A stretch of 61,742 nt of DNA from an uncultured Eubacteriales bacterium (GTDB lineage: Bacteria; Bacillota; Clostridia; Lachnospirales; Lachnospiraceae). The stretch covers positions 1 through 61,742 of the forward strand of contig CASFID010000035.1 of NCBI GenBank assembly GCA_949294665.1, given 5' to 3'. Below are positions 43,477-52,549 of the stretch, piece after piece. The notes under the pieces are model-generated. The model was not told where the DNA came from, made no database searches, and saw only the letters and a list, made by a program, of their open reading frames with translations. Position 1 is the first letter of the stretch. Every line of letters starts with the position of its first letter. The position numbers were made by a program, and so were the translations under genes.

Positions 43477-44184
43477 ATGACAAAAAAGAAAAAAATCCTA
43501 TTCATTGCAGTTATAGTGGCTGTTATCGCCGCGGTGGGAGCGTTTGCCGGTATTTATCTGTATATCAACCGGTTTGATGCGGGAGAATATGTGCAGGCGG
43601 TACTTGATACATCCTACAAGAATCAGACGGATCAGTATGTAGAGATCACCGGGATATCAAAGGAGGATGCGGAGCAGATTTTTTCGGATAATCTGGACGC
43701 TACGATGGCCGGATTTGAGAGTTCGGATATGCCGGAAGAACTGCAGCCGGAGTACCGGGGGTTATTCGCAAATATCGCCGGGAAAGTCAGTTATACGGTC
43801 GGAGAACCCAAGAAGCAGGAGGACGGTACATATACGGTGCCTGTTATCATAAAGCCGGTCACTCTCTTCACCGATACATATGAGACGTTTCAGACGCGGG
43901 CTAAGGAGTATGCGCAGGAAGTCACTGACAGCGTGATGAACGGAGAGGAAATGCCTACAGATGCCCAGATGCAGAAACAGATTTATCAAATCTACTATGA
44001 TGTGCTTAAAGAGCGCGTGGATTCCGGGATGCTTTATGGCGGCGCGAGAAATCTGGAACTGCATGTCACTAAAAAAGGCAGCAGAGAGTTTATGATCGAT
44101 CAGGAGGATATGGATAAGCTGGATTCGATGCTGATCGAGAGCGTGGACAGCGGGACGGAAGGAACGGAAGATCAGAAGAATTAA
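43477..44184 (+). CDS. Membrane-anchored protein of unknown function
   Basis: The 235-residue protein has a basic start, one transmembrane or signal segment (about residues 6-29, IAVIVAVIAAVGAFAGIYLYI) and an extracytoplasmic domain rich in acidic residues. KAYAQ-like helices and EYVQAVLDTSYKNQ recall DUF5105-type lipoproteins, but no Cys lipobox is present. AAAGGAGGAG precedes the ATG. It ends at a bidirectional terminator. I do not assign a function. Confidence 0.8.
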   Translation: MTKKKKILFIAVIVAVIAAVGAFAGIYLYINRFDAGEYVQAVLDTSYKNQTDQYVEITGISKEDAEQIFSDNLDATMAGFESSDMPEELQPEYRGLFANIAGKVSYTVGEPKKQEDGTYTVPVIIKPVTLFTDTYETFQTRAKEYAQEVTDSVMNGEEMPTDAQMQKQIYQIYYDVLKERVDSGMLYGGARNLELHVTKKGSREFMIDQEDMDKLDSMLIESVDSGTEGTEDQKN

Positions 44185-44186
44185 AA

Positions 44187-44232
44187 TATCTCCTCCTGCA
44201 GGTTTTTAAAATCTGCAGGAGGAGATACTTTT
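44187..44232. terminator. Strong bidirectional terminator
   Basis: Perfect 15-bp arms (44187-44201 and 44213-44227; core TCCTCCTGCAG) enclose an 11-nt loop. CTTTTC follows on the plus strand and a TTTT run on the minus strand, between convergent genes. Confidence 0.85.
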
Positions 44233-44279
44233 CTGCATCCTGTATCTGCATCTTCGGGAGACACAGGTACTCGTTGCCG

Positions 44280-45176
44280 TTAAAGCAAAGGAAAACATAC
44301 TTTTACCCGTATCATCCCGTCCTCGTATTGCGCTGTGATTTCTCCTCCCATCTGTTCGGTCAGCGCTTTTGCGATGGAGAGTCCGAGTCCGGTCGACTCT
44401 GCGGAGGCAGTCTCCACAGTATAGAAGCGGTCAAAAAGACGTCCCACCCTGATCTCGTCAAGTTGAGATGCATGGTTGGAAAATGTGATGTCTCCATCCC
44501 CGGTTAAAGTGATGACCAGATCCCCATCGCTGTATTTTACCGCATTATTAATGATGTTGCCGAAGATACGGGAGAGGGCGTTGCGGTTGAGCATCCGGCT
44601 TATTTTTTGTTCCGGCATGGATATTTCCGGCGTGATATGCTTCTGCTTTAAAGAGGAATAAAGGGCGGAGATGCTGTCCTCCAGGCAGTGGCTGAGGACG
44701 ACCGGCTCATCGGGGGTTCCGCCCGATACAGTAGTAAATACCGAATAGCGGAATAACTCCTCTGTGAGCTGTCGCATATTTTCCGTGCGTCCACGGATGA
44801 TTTTAAGATAACGGCTGACGGCGTCGGATTTTTCTTCACGGTCCAGCAGATCCAGATAACCGCAGATCGCAGTCAGAGGTGTGCGCAGATCGTGCGAAAT
44901 ATTGGTGACGGCATTCTTCAGCTCACGGTCGCCCTGCCGGAAGCGGCGGCGGTCGTCCTGAAGAAGCAGGAGTTCTTTGTTGATGCTGTCAGCAAGCTTT
45001 CTCATATGCCGGTCACGGCTGGAAATATCGATCAGCGTGTTGGTATCTGACGCCGTTCGGTCGGCAAAGCTGTCAGCGATCTCGTCTGCTGATCTTTTCA
45101 GCAGACAGATCTTTATGATCAGTATGAGTATGATAAATGCCAGTATGCCGTTCAGGCAGCAAAGCCAGAATACCAT
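44280..45176 (-). CDS. Sensor histidine kinase
   Basis: The 298-residue kinase has a single N-terminal membrane helix (about residues 4-26) and almost no extracellular part. A HAMP-like linker follows, then the H-box ISHDLRTPLTAICGY, the N-box NIINNAVKYSDGD and G-box TGLGLSIAKAL. With so little sensory domain it probably senses through a partner, most likely the ABC transporter encoded just upstream. It is the last gene of the minus-strand operon. Confidence 0.92.
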   Translation of the reverse strand: MVFWLCCLNGILAFIILILIIKICLLKRSADEIADSFADRTASDTNTLIDISSRDRHMRKLADSINKELLLLQDDRRRFRQGDRELKNAVTNISHDLRTPLTAICGYLDLLDREEKSDAVSRYLKIIRGRTENMRQLTEELFRYSVFTTVSGGTPDEPVVLSHCLEDSISALYSSLKQKHITPEISMPEQKISRMLNRNALSRIFGNIINNAVKYSDGDLVITLTGDGDITFSNHASQLDEIRVGRLFDRFYTVETASAESTGLGLSIAKALTEQMGGEITAQYEDGMIRVKVCFPLL

Positions 45177-45190
45177 GGTAAGTCCTCCGT

Positions 45191-46033
45191 TTATTTTATA
45201 TCTTTTTTCTTAAAAACAAAGATCCCGGCTCCGGTAGATACGATGATGATGCATGCCGAGTAAGAGGCGAGAAGTCCGGGAGACCCTGACAGCGAGAGTT
45301 GGCCTGTGATATTAGCCGCCTGTCCGGTGGGAAGAAAATCATTGAAAAACTGATATATTTCCCGTTCTGTCCCGCGCAGATAGTCGGGATTCGGTATGCC
45401 CTCAGACATTTCGATTTCGCCTGTTTCGGTGTTTAACGAATAGCCGGAATACATTTCGGGCTGGCTCAGTCTGCTCATGATATAAATGGAAATGACGAGC
45501 AGGAAGCAGGCGGCCAGAATATTGATCACAGCGGTCAAAGCCTTGTTCTGGCACAGCATAGCGGTGAGTGTACAGAGCGCCGTAAAGGCCACACACATAA
45601 CGAAACTGCACAGAACCAGTGTCGCGACACCTGTCAGGATACCCGGATCGATCGTATAGAACGGCACTGCCACGGCAAATGCGCCGATCATGTAACTGAT
45701 GCAGAAGCCGAGTCCGGCGACAGAGCAGACAATAAGATTGGACAGATAGATACAAAGCCTTGTGTGGCCGATGATCATTTTGTTGCGCATGGTGCCGTCA
45801 CTGTACTCTGTTCCGACAAAAAGACTGACAAAAGCGGGAATGAGGATGGCAACTGTCAGTGCGTAGATAAAGAGCACGTTTGAAAGCTGGGCCTCATAGT
45901 CTCCGGACTGCAGTGAGGAAATGTAATCCATTGTCGCCATGAATATTCCGAATAAAAACATTCCGATCATACAGAACCAGAAAAATTTATGTTTTCTTAG
46001 TTTCGTGAAATCTGCAGATAACAGTCTACTCAT
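45191..46033 (-). CDS. ABC-2 family permease of the two-component locus
   Basis: The 280-residue membrane protein has about six helices; SRLLSADFTKLRKHKFFW and VGTEYSDGTMRNKMIIGHTR are typical of the BcrB/lantibiotic-immunity type of ABC-2 permease. It overlaps the ATPase gene by 8 bp. Confidence 0.9.
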   Translation of the reverse strand: MSRLLSADFTKLRKHKFFWFCMIGMFLFGIFMATMDYISSLQSGDYEAQLSNVLFIYALTVAILIPAFVSLFVGTEYSDGTMRNKMIIGHTRLCIYLSNLIVCSVAGLGFCISYMIGAFAVAVPFYTIDPGILTGVATLVLCSFVMCVAFTALCTLTAMLCQNKALTAVINILAACFLLVISIYIMSRLSQPEMYSGYSLNTETGEIEMSEGIPNPDYLRGTEREIYQFFNDFLPTGQAANITGQLSLSGSPGLLASYSACIIIVSTGAGIFVFKKKDIK

Positions 46034-46943
46034 TTCGATTCCTCCCTCCGATCAGATTGACATAATAGCTCTCAAGACTTTCCTCGCGCTCATCGAGAGA
46101 AATGATATCGCATTCCTGGTCTGCAAGGGCGAGGGCAAGCTGTGATATATTGATTTTGGCGAAAATATCCGCCATTGTATCGGAGAGGATACGGTATTCC
46201 ATATCCATTTCATCGAGTACCCGCGAAAGGACGCGGACGTCCGATACCTGTACGCGGACGCATTTGCGGCAGGCGGCGTCCAGCTCGGCAGCGCTCATTT
46301 CTTTTACCATGTGTCCGCTGTCGATAAAACCGTAGTGGGTGGCAAGCCGGGAGAGTTCATCTAAAATATGACTGGATATGAGAAATGTGATCCCTTTCTC
46401 CCGGTTCAGCTTTAGGATCAGTTCCCGTACTTCGATGATGCCCTGAGGATCCAGTCCGTTGACCGGCTCGTCCAGGATGAGAAAGTCAGGATTCCCTGCC
46501 AGAGCGATGGCGATACCAAGTCTCTGCTTCATGCCGAGAGAGAAGTGCCTGGCCTTTTTCTTTCCGGTATTTTCGAGTCCGACAAGGCGGAGCAGATCCG
46601 GGATACTGTCAAAGGACGGCAGGCCGATGATGCGGTACTGCTCTTTCATATTATCCTCAGCCGTCATGTCCAGATAGATGGACGGAGTCTCTACGACCGC
46701 GCCCATTCTCCGTCGGCATCGGCTGATGCCGGGATCGCTGTTTTCAGTTCCGTAGAGGGAATAGCCTCCGGCGGAAGGCTCCTGAAGTCCGCATACAAGG
46801 CGGATGAATGTGGTCTTTCCTGCGCCGTTCTTTCCCACAAATCCGTAGATCGCTCCCTCGGGGACGTGGATGGAGAAGTCGTCCAGCGCCTTGAAGTTCT
46901 TATAGCGTTTACCCAGTGACCGGGCTGTCAGAATATAATCCAT
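46026..46943 (-). CDS. ABC transporter ATPase (BcrA-like) of the two-component locus
   Basis: The 305-residue ATPase has Walker A GKNGAGKTT, signature FSLGMKQRL, Walker B FLILDEPVNGLD and the switch His in LISSHILDELS. The C-terminal extension is as in BcrA/NatA-type exporters involved in peptide antibiotic resistance. AAGGAGG precedes the ATG. A direct-repeat array and a palindrome lie in its promoter region. Confidence 0.92.
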   Translation of the reverse strand: MDYILTARSLGKRYKNFKALDDFSIHVPEGAIYGFVGKNGAGKTTFIRLVCGLQEPSAGGYSLYGTENSDPGISRCRRRMGAVVETPSIYLDMTAEDNMKEQYRIIGLPSFDSIPDLLRLVGLENTGKKKARHFSLGMKQRLGIAIALAGNPDFLILDEPVNGLDPQGIIEVRELILKLNREKGITFLISSHILDELSRLATHYGFIDSGHMVKEMSAAELDAACRKCVRVQVSDVRVLSRVLDEMDMEYRILSDTMADIFAKINISQLALALADQECDIISLDEREESLESYYVNLIGGRNRNE

Positions 46944-46971
46944 AATTTCAGCCTCCTTAATGTTACGATCT

Positions 46972-47006
46972 GTAACAGTTCAGCCATGGGCTGTCTGAAC
47001 TGTTAC
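46972..47006. repeat. GTAACAGTTCAG palindromic repeat, copy 2
   Basis: GTAACAGTTCAG (46972-46983) and CTGAACTGTTAC (46995-47006) are perfect 12-base arms with an 11-base centre that itself contains CC/GG pairs. It is transcribed in the leader of the ABC operon. The arms and first inner bases match the repeat at 2578-2644. Confidence 0.75.
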
Positions 47007-47027
47007 TATCTTTATCTGACACTGTGC

Positions 47028-47084
47028 ATTCTACCGTGCAGAGGTTAAGAAAGCGGTTAAGGAAACCGTAAAGAAACAGTTAAG
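47028..47084 (-). promoter_or_regulatory. Response-regulator operator: four direct repeats with downstream -10
   Basis: Reading plus strand, GTTAAG at 47044, GTTAAG at 47056, GTAAAG at 47068 and GTTAAG at 47079 repeat every 11-12 bp (minus strand: CTTAAC). This is the usual form of an OmpR-family binding array. On the minus strand a TAGAAT -10 (47033-47028) lies 10 bp beyond the last repeat, and no good -35 is present, as expected for an activated promoter driving the ABC-kinase genes. Confidence 0.7.
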
Positions 47085-47102
47085 ATTATTTTGCGGATGG
47101 GA

Positions 47103-47771
47103 CTATAGTTCTTCGTTCAGCTTAAAACCGATCCCCCAGACCGCCTCGATATAGTCTTTGCCCTCAACGGCTCTCAGTTTTTTCCTGAGATTGCTGATAT
47201 GGACTTTCAGAGAACTCTCCGTGCAGTCGGGCGTATCCTCGCTGATCCGGTCCAGCATTACGGATTTCGTGATGACCTGCGCCGGATTTACCATGAGCAG
47301 TTTGAGTATGGCGTACTCCGTCTGTGTCAGCCGGACCGGCGTGTCCGCAACTGTTACGGTATGGGCATCCGTATTCAGACGGATCCTGTCGAAAGAGAGT
47401 ATCCCGGCTGATCTTTGGCCGGTACTTTTCCTTAGCTGCACGGTGATACGTGCCAGAAGCTCGGAAGTATCAAAAGGTTTGGTGATATAATCCGCCGCCC
47501 CGCCCAGAAGGAGATCCACTTTACCGGAGACTTCGGCTTTGGCGCTCACAACGATCACAGGGATATCTTTGATGAGTGCAAGCAGTTCCTCTCCGTTTAA
47601 GCCCGGCAGCATCAGATCCAGAAGGATAAGATCCGGCCGGCGTGAGGAAAGATACAGGAGGGCTTCCGTGCCGGAGTAGGCGCGCCCCACAGCATAGTTC
47701 TCCTTTGTGAGGAGTTCTTCCAGCATATCGCCGATATAGACATCATCATCTACGATCAGTATTGTTTTCAA
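47103..47771 (-). CDS. OmpR/PhoB family response regulator, TTG start
   Basis: The 222-residue regulator has a receiver domain with acidic pocket VDDD, phospho-acceptor Asp in LILLDLMLPG and conserved Lys in ITKPFD. A C-terminal winged helix follows (LTQTEYAILKLLMVNPAQVI, SLKVHISNLRKKL, WGIGFKL). The TTG at 47771 with CGGAGG eight bases upstream is chosen; an in-frame ATG at 47801 would include the Shine-Dalgarno in coding sequence. It is the first gene of the minus-strand set. Confidence 0.92.
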   Translation of the reverse strand: MKTILIVDDDVYIGDMLEELLTKENYAVGRAYSGTEALLYLSSRRPDLILLDLMLPGLNGEELLALIKDIPVIVVSAKAEVSGKVDLLLGGAADYITKPFDTSELLARITVQLRKSTGQRSAGILSFDRIRLNTDAHTVTVADTPVRLTQTEYAILKLLMVNPAQVITKSVMLDRISEDTPDCTESSLKVHISNLRKKLRAVEGKDYIEAVWGIGFKLNEEL

Positions 47772-47811
47772 GATGATTACCTCCGTGTCATGTATAGTCA
47801 TGGTTTATTTT

Positions 47812-48138
47812 AGACAGAACGGGCAGAAAATTCAAGAAAGAAACAAAAAGAGAAGATACCTTTTTGGAAACAGGTTTTTCAGACAGGAAGACCAGGACTG
47901 GTGCGATATCTCTTATGGAAAGGCGTGCATCTTTGAGGAACTTCTAAAAGAGTATGAACCTGATAGCGCTGCGGAATCACGCTGACGTCCATATATAGAT
48001 CACTGAGGTGCTGTCAAAATCGATGAAGAAGAAAGATTCCGTGATCAAACGGAACAAATGCCGGATAAGGAATGCTGGAAAAAGCCGTATCAGATAAGAT
48101 ATTTTACGTCGTTCTACAGATTGAAATATGTTGCGTGA
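47812..48138 (+). pseudogene. Possible decayed reading frame
   Basis: One frame reads YLFGNRFFRQEDQDWCDISY and on to a stop at 47983-47985. It resumes after a second stop at 48004-48006 as AVKIDEEERFRDQTEQMPDK and ends at 48138. The amino-acid composition of both parts is protein-like, so this could be the remnant of a gene of about 100 codons. I do not recognise the family. No promoter or ribosome binding site is evident. The remainder of the 47772-48261 gap shows nothing else apart from an AT-rich leader before the DeoR gene. Confidence 0.22.
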
Positions 48139-48261
48139 GTTTACCAAGTGTAGTATATTGAAATAAAGCTGGCCGGCTGTATGGCAAGTTCAAGGGGTTT
48201 TTATTAATACGGGTTTCTTTATAATCAAACAATTATTATTTTATTTGTGTGGAGAAGTTTT

Positions 48262-49029
48262 GTGAATAGCAGAGAACGATGTTTGGTAATTTTGGATACG
48301 CTGGAGAAACAGCAGAAGGTGGAAGTCAAAGAACTGGCAAAACATTTTGGGGTTTCGGAAATGACAGTGCGGCGGGACCTGAACCGGCTTTCTGAACAAT
48401 ACAATATAGTCAGGACTTACGGCGGAGCGATTATGGAGAATCAGCCGGTAGTCAGACTGACATCTTATGATGACTCACGGCTCATGAATGTGGACAAGAA
48501 AGAGAAAATCGCGGCGAAAGCGGCGTCGCTTGTCAAAAACGGACAAAGAATTTTCATTGACGGAGGTTCGACGGCGCGGAGTATGCTCGATTATCTGCCC
48601 GCTGATATTCAGGCGGTGGTTGTCGCGCATCAGCTGAAAGTTGTGGAGCGTGCGCTGCAGTTCGATAATCTTTCCGTGATCATGCTGGGGGGAGAGATGA
48701 TCAAGATCTCAAATTCCAGTTCGGGGAACGTGGCGGAGGAACAGCTTCAAAAATATCAGTTGAATCAGGCTTTTCTCGGGACGGGCGCAATAGGAAGCGA
48801 TGGCCGGTTTTATGACGGATATTCAACAACGGCAAGACTGAAGAATATTATTTTTTCCATGGCAGAAAAGATATATATATTGGCGGATTCTTCAAAAATC
48901 AATACTTATGATTTGAATGAATTTGGTTCTTTGAACCAGTGTACCGCCGTGATCACAGACGATGGGATCGATGAGGAGGGTAAAAAACTTCTGGCCCGCT
49001 ATCATGCAAATCTTATCATTGCGGAATAA
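48262..49029 (+). CDS. DeoR family transcriptional regulator, GTG start
   Basis: The 255-residue regulator has the N-terminal DeoR helix-turn-helix (VEVKELAKHFGVSEMTVRRDL, followed by RTYGGAI) and the C-terminal sugar-phosphate-binding DeoR domain (IDGGSTARSMLDYL, ILADSSKI). GTG 48262 has GGAGAAG at 48251-48257. It lies directly upstream of the aldolase/ABC/kinase operon and is its likely repressor, with AACAAAAAC repeats as candidate operators. Confidence 0.92.
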   Translation: MNSRERCLVILDTLEKQQKVEVKELAKHFGVSEMTVRRDLNRLSEQYNIVRTYGGAIMENQPVVRLTSYDDSRLMNVDKKEKIAAKAASLVKNGQRIFIDGGSTARSMLDYLPADIQAVVVAHQLKVVERALQFDNLSVIMLGGEMIKISNSSSGNVAEEQLQKYQLNQAFLGTGAIGSDGRFYDGYSTTARLKNIIFSMAEKIYILADSSKINTYDLNEFGSLNQCTAVITDDGIDEEGKKLLARYHANLIIAE

Positions 49030-49062
49030 AGTAAAATAAAAATTGAGATTGTTATTCACGTT

Positions 49063-49127
49063 AAAAGAGGATCAGCTTAGGCGGATTGACTTTGATAGAG
49101 TCGATCCGCCTAAGCTGATCCTCTTTT
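49063..49127 (+). terminator. Exceptionally long terminator hairpin after the DeoR gene
   Basis: Arms at 49063-49091 and 49099-49127 are 29 bases each and differ at a single position that becomes a G-U pair in RNA. The loop is 7 nt. The stem ends in AAAA/TTTT, so the T-run is inside the helix. It separates the DeoR gene from the sugar operon. Confidence 0.8.
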
Positions 49128-49443
49128 GGAATGTCTGTAAATTCGGCCGAAAGAATAACAGGAATGTTGTGTTTATCTTTTCAGAAAGATGGAGAATGAA
49201 CAAAACCAAACAAAAACGGGATGATAAAACAATTTGCGAAAAACAGATTTTTTGGGAAAAATAAGAATACAACTAAAATATAAGCCTTAAACGAACAAAA
49301 ACAAACATAATATATAAATATCAAACAAAAACAAACAAATAAATTTGGTAAAAATGAACATTGAAACAAACAAATGAGTGATGATATTATTTTGGTAAAT
49401 AATAAAGCAGATATGTAGCTGATAAAAAAAGGAGGAAAAGATT
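49128..49443 (+). promoter_or_regulatory. AT-rich regulatory region with AACAAAAAC repeats
   Basis: No gene is visible here. AACAAAAAC occurs exactly at 49209-49217, 49294-49302 and 49324-49332, the last two extended to AACAAAAACAAAC, and a weaker GAAACAAACAAATG lies at 49363. Spaced A/C-rich direct repeats of this type are typical DeoR-family operators. The coding strand is strongly purine-rich. An AAAGGAGG ribosome binding site at the end serves the aldolase gene. The promoter elements were not fixed with confidence. Confidence 0.6.
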
Positions 49444-50367
49444 ATGTTAGTTACTATGAAAGAGATTTTGGAAGACGCCAGCAAAAATAACTATGGAGTG
49501 ATCGCGCCGAATCTGTTTACAGAAGCAGACGCCAGAGCATACATCACGGCGGCGGAAGAATTGAACTCTCCTTTAATTCTTGATATCGGCATAGGAAATA
49601 CAAAAGATATTCCGCTGATCGGTTCCTACATAAGTAAAATAGCGGATCAGAGCTTTTTGCCGATCGCAGTGAACCTGGATCACGGCGGCTCCGCATCAAA
49701 GACTTTTGAGCAGGTCGCTGTAGAGATAATGAGCGCTCTGGGCAGCGGATACAGTGCGGTGATGGTGGACCGGTCGTCTCTTCCCTATGAAGAAAATATC
49801 CGGGAAACAGCCATATTGACCAAGATGGCGCATGCAAGGGGATTAAGCGTGGAAGCAGAACTTGGACATGTGGGGAGCGCCGCGGACGGTGAGGAAAAAG
49901 AATCCGCTCAGTTTACAAACCCCGAAGTGGCAAAAGATTTTGTTGAACGCACAAGTGTGGACTGTCTGGCGGTTGCAGTTGGAACGGCACATGGATTGTA
50001 CAAAAAAACACCTGAATTACAGTTTGATCTGATCAGGAAGATAAAAGAGGCGGTTAACGGGCTGCCGCTGGTAGTCCATGGAGGAAGCGGCTCGGGACAC
50101 GAAAATCTCCGAAAAGCATGCCATTGCGGGATAAACAAAGTAAATATTTCTTACGAAATTCTCAGCCATGCCTGTGAATGCCTGCAAAAACAAGATTTTT
50201 CCGGTCTGGAGCCATACAATCTCTACAGCTACATACAAAAAGCGGAAATTGAAACAGTAACGGAACTGATAAAAGTCTTTGGCTCTGAAAACAAGGCGTG
50301 GAAGCCTGAAAAGAAATACTCTCCTATGAGAGGAAGACTTTTGGATTTTGTAAAGGATTCCATTTAA
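49444..50367 (+). CDS. Class II ketose-bisphosphate-type aldolase, paralog 1
   Basis: The 307-residue zinc aldolase of the FbaA/GatY family has NLDHGG, VEAELGHVG, GTAHGLY and VVHGGSGSGHE, which carry the zinc His and phosphate-binding residues. It starts with the same MLVTMKEIL as the second copy at 52550 and is about two-thirds identical by eye. As the operon has an FGGY kinase but no second sugar-phosphate kinase, a ketose-1-phosphate is a possible substrate. Confidence 0.9.
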   Translation: MLVTMKEILEDASKNNYGVIAPNLFTEADARAYITAAEELNSPLILDIGIGNTKDIPLIGSYISKIADQSFLPIAVNLDHGGSASKTFEQVAVEIMSALGSGYSAVMVDRSSLPYEENIRETAILTKMAHARGLSVEAELGHVGSAADGEEKESAQFTNPEVAKDFVERTSVDCLAVAVGTAHGLYKKTPELQFDLIRKIKEAVNGLPLVVHGGSGSGHENLRKACHCGINKVNISYEILSHACECLQKQDFSGLEPYNLYSYIQKAEIETVTELIKVFGSENKAWKPEKKYSPMRGRLLDFVKDSI

Positions 50368-50408
50368 GGAGAAGAGGAAGTTGAAATATTCATAAACTGG
50401 AGGAACTT

Positions 50409-51296
50409 ATGGAACAATATCAGACATTATTAAATGGGGTGAAAATGCCAAAGATAGGATTTGGCACCATGCATATCCATGGACAGGAGTGCTCCGATCT
50501 GGTGGCATATGCGTTACAGGAAGGATATCAGGCGGTAGACACGGCTACGGCATATCAGAATGAAGAAGAGGTAGGGAGAGGACTGCGTCAATCAGGGCGA
50601 AAAAGAGAGGATTACTTTGTTACCGGGAAGATCCGCAACAGATATCAGGGATACGACCATACTCTTGCGGAAGTCGAACATATTTTAAAGCGGCTGGATC
50701 TCGATCAGCTTGATCTGATGCTGGTACACTGGCCGGGAGACAACCTTTATGTGCCTACCTGGAAAGCGCTGGTACGCTTATATAATGAAGGCGTTTTGCG
50801 AGCGGTCGGCGTCAGCAATTTCTATCCGGAGCATCTGGAAACGGCAGCACAGGCTACAGGGGTAATGCCTATGGTAAATCAGATAGAGTGTCATCCGTTT
50901 TTATATCAGGAGGAACCGATAGATTATTGTAAGAAAAATAATATTTTCCTGGTGGCGTGGAGCCCTCTGATGGCAGGCAAAGATGCGCTGACTGATCCGG
51001 TGATCTGCTCGATCGCCGGGACACATAACGTCACTCCGGCGCAGGTCATTTTACGATGGCATTTACAGAATGGATTCGGAGCCGTTCCGAAGTCCGCCAA
51101 CAAAGAAAGAATCCGGCAGAATCTGGATGTATTCTCCTTTGATCTTACAGATGGAGAAATGTCACAAATCCAGGGACTGACGGCAAAACATATTCGTACC
51201 GGTCCGGATCCTCTGACATACAGATTTCCTACTATAGAAGAAATGCTTGCTTCCGGCGATATACCGAAGCAGGACAGCTTTGGAAATTATATGTAA
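50409..51296 (+). CDS. Aldo/keto reductase
   Basis: The 295-residue NADPH-dependent reductase has the catalytic tetrad in VDTATAYQNEEEVG (Asp, Tyr), TGKIRN (Lys) and LVHWPG (His), with GVSNFYPEHL and PKSANKERIRQNL for cofactor binding. It probably interconverts an aldose or ketose with a polyol before phosphorylation. It lies 41 bp after aldolase 1. Confidence 0.92.
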   Translation: MEQYQTLLNGVKMPKIGFGTMHIHGQECSDLVAYALQEGYQAVDTATAYQNEEEVGRGLRQSGRKREDYFVTGKIRNRYQGYDHTLAEVEHILKRLDLDQLDLMLVHWPGDNLYVPTWKALVRLYNEGVLRAVGVSNFYPEHLETAAQATGVMPMVNQIECHPFLYQEEPIDYCKKNNIFLVAWSPLMAGKDALTDPVICSIAGTHNVTPAQVILRWHLQNGFGAVPKSANKERIRQNLDVFSFDLTDGEMSQIQGLTAKHIRTGPDPLTYRFPTIEEMLASGDIPKQDSFGNYM

Positions 51297-51399
51297 CGGG
51301 ATCATGTAAAGAAATGTGGTAAAAATCAGGAACATGTGAATATCTTTTCGGAAGAAACTCAGGGACAAATTTAAAATTTTAAACAGGAGGAATCGTATA

Positions 51400-52425
51400 A
51401 TGAAAAAATTATTTTCAATACTTCTTGCATGCGCATTGGTGTTTTCTATGGCGGCTTGCTCAAGCTCGAACAGTTCTGATTCCGCGGACGAAAGTACGGC
51501 GGACAGTAGTTCTGCGGACGACGGCAAAGACGCGTCAGGTGAATATGTGATAGGGTTTATACCGACTACATTAACAAATGAATATTTTTCTGCAGTCCTT
51601 AACGGCGTTGAGACCGCATGTGATGAACTCGGCTGTGAATTGATCACCTTTGATCCTCAGAGCGACAGTTCCATGCAGGCGTCGCAGATTGAGGATATGA
51701 TAGCGAGCGGAATCGATGCGCTGGTCTATGTACCGATCGATTCGGCAGGATCAAGATCAGTTCACCAGACATTAAAAGATAACGATGTAGTCGTTGTAAA
51801 TGTTGATAATGTAATCGGAGAAGACGACTACGATCTGGTTGACGCTATCATCGCTTCCGATAATATCGAACTTGGCTATCTCTCCGGGCAGTGGGTGGCT
51901 GAAAACAAACTGGATGGTGCAAACATACTGATCTGTCATAATCAGGTGTCAGAATCCTGTATTCTGAATGTCCAGGGATTCTGGGAAGGCATAGAAGAAA
52001 ATGCACCGAATTCGGATGATTATGTTGAATTGCAGGTATTAGAGGGAAGCGGAGATACTCAGATCACATATGATGTGGTTACAGACGCTCTTCAGGCTTA
52101 TGACGACGTGGACGTAATTTATTGTATCAATGATACGTCTGCTTTAGGGGCGATCCAGGCTGTTGAAGAGGCAGGCCTTGAGGACCAGATCAGCATACTT
52201 GGAAAAGACGGGGCTCCGATCGGAAAGAAAGCGATTGCAGATGGGCAGATGGCGCAGACTTCCGCTCAGAGACCTACATATATCGGATATCTGGGCGTCA
52301 CAACGGCAGTGGATATTTTAAATGGAGAGGAAGTCACATTTAATACATCCATTCCTTCCTACAGTATTACGGCTGATAACATTGACGAGTATGATATCGA
52401 TGCATGGGATACTCTTGACGAGTAA
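51400..52425 (+). CDS. Sugar ABC transporter substrate-binding lipoprotein (RbsB-like)
   Basis: The 341-residue protein has a signal peptide with lipobox (LVFSMAACSSS), a Ser/Asp-rich linker and a type I periplasmic binding fold (VIGFIPTTLTNEYFSAVLNG, SQIEDMIASGIDALVYVPID). It is a surface-anchored receptor for a monosaccharide or polyol, working with the ATPase at 53531 and permease at 55060. Acidic composition is marked. Confidence 0.93.
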   Translation: MKKLFSILLACALVFSMAACSSSNSSDSADESTADSSSADDGKDASGEYVIGFIPTTLTNEYFSAVLNGVETACDELGCELITFDPQSDSSMQASQIEDMIASGIDALVYVPIDSAGSRSVHQTLKDNDVVVVNVDNVIGEDDYDLVDAIIASDNIELGYLSGQWVAENKLDGANILICHNQVSESCILNVQGFWEGIEENAPNSDDYVELQVLEGSGDTQITYDVVTDALQAYDDVDVIYCINDTSALGAIQAVEEAGLEDQISILGKDGAPIGKKAIADGQMAQTSAQRPTYIGYLGVTTAVDILNGEEVTFNTSIPSYSITADNIDEYDIDAWDTLDE

Positions 52426-52549
52426 AAGACATCAGATATAGCCCTGTGCAGAGAAAGATATTCACGTTCCTGATTTTAAATAAATGAATGACAGTGCAAG
52501 GCAGAAGTTTTAATAACCGATTGAAGAGCTTATAAGCAGGAGATAAAAG

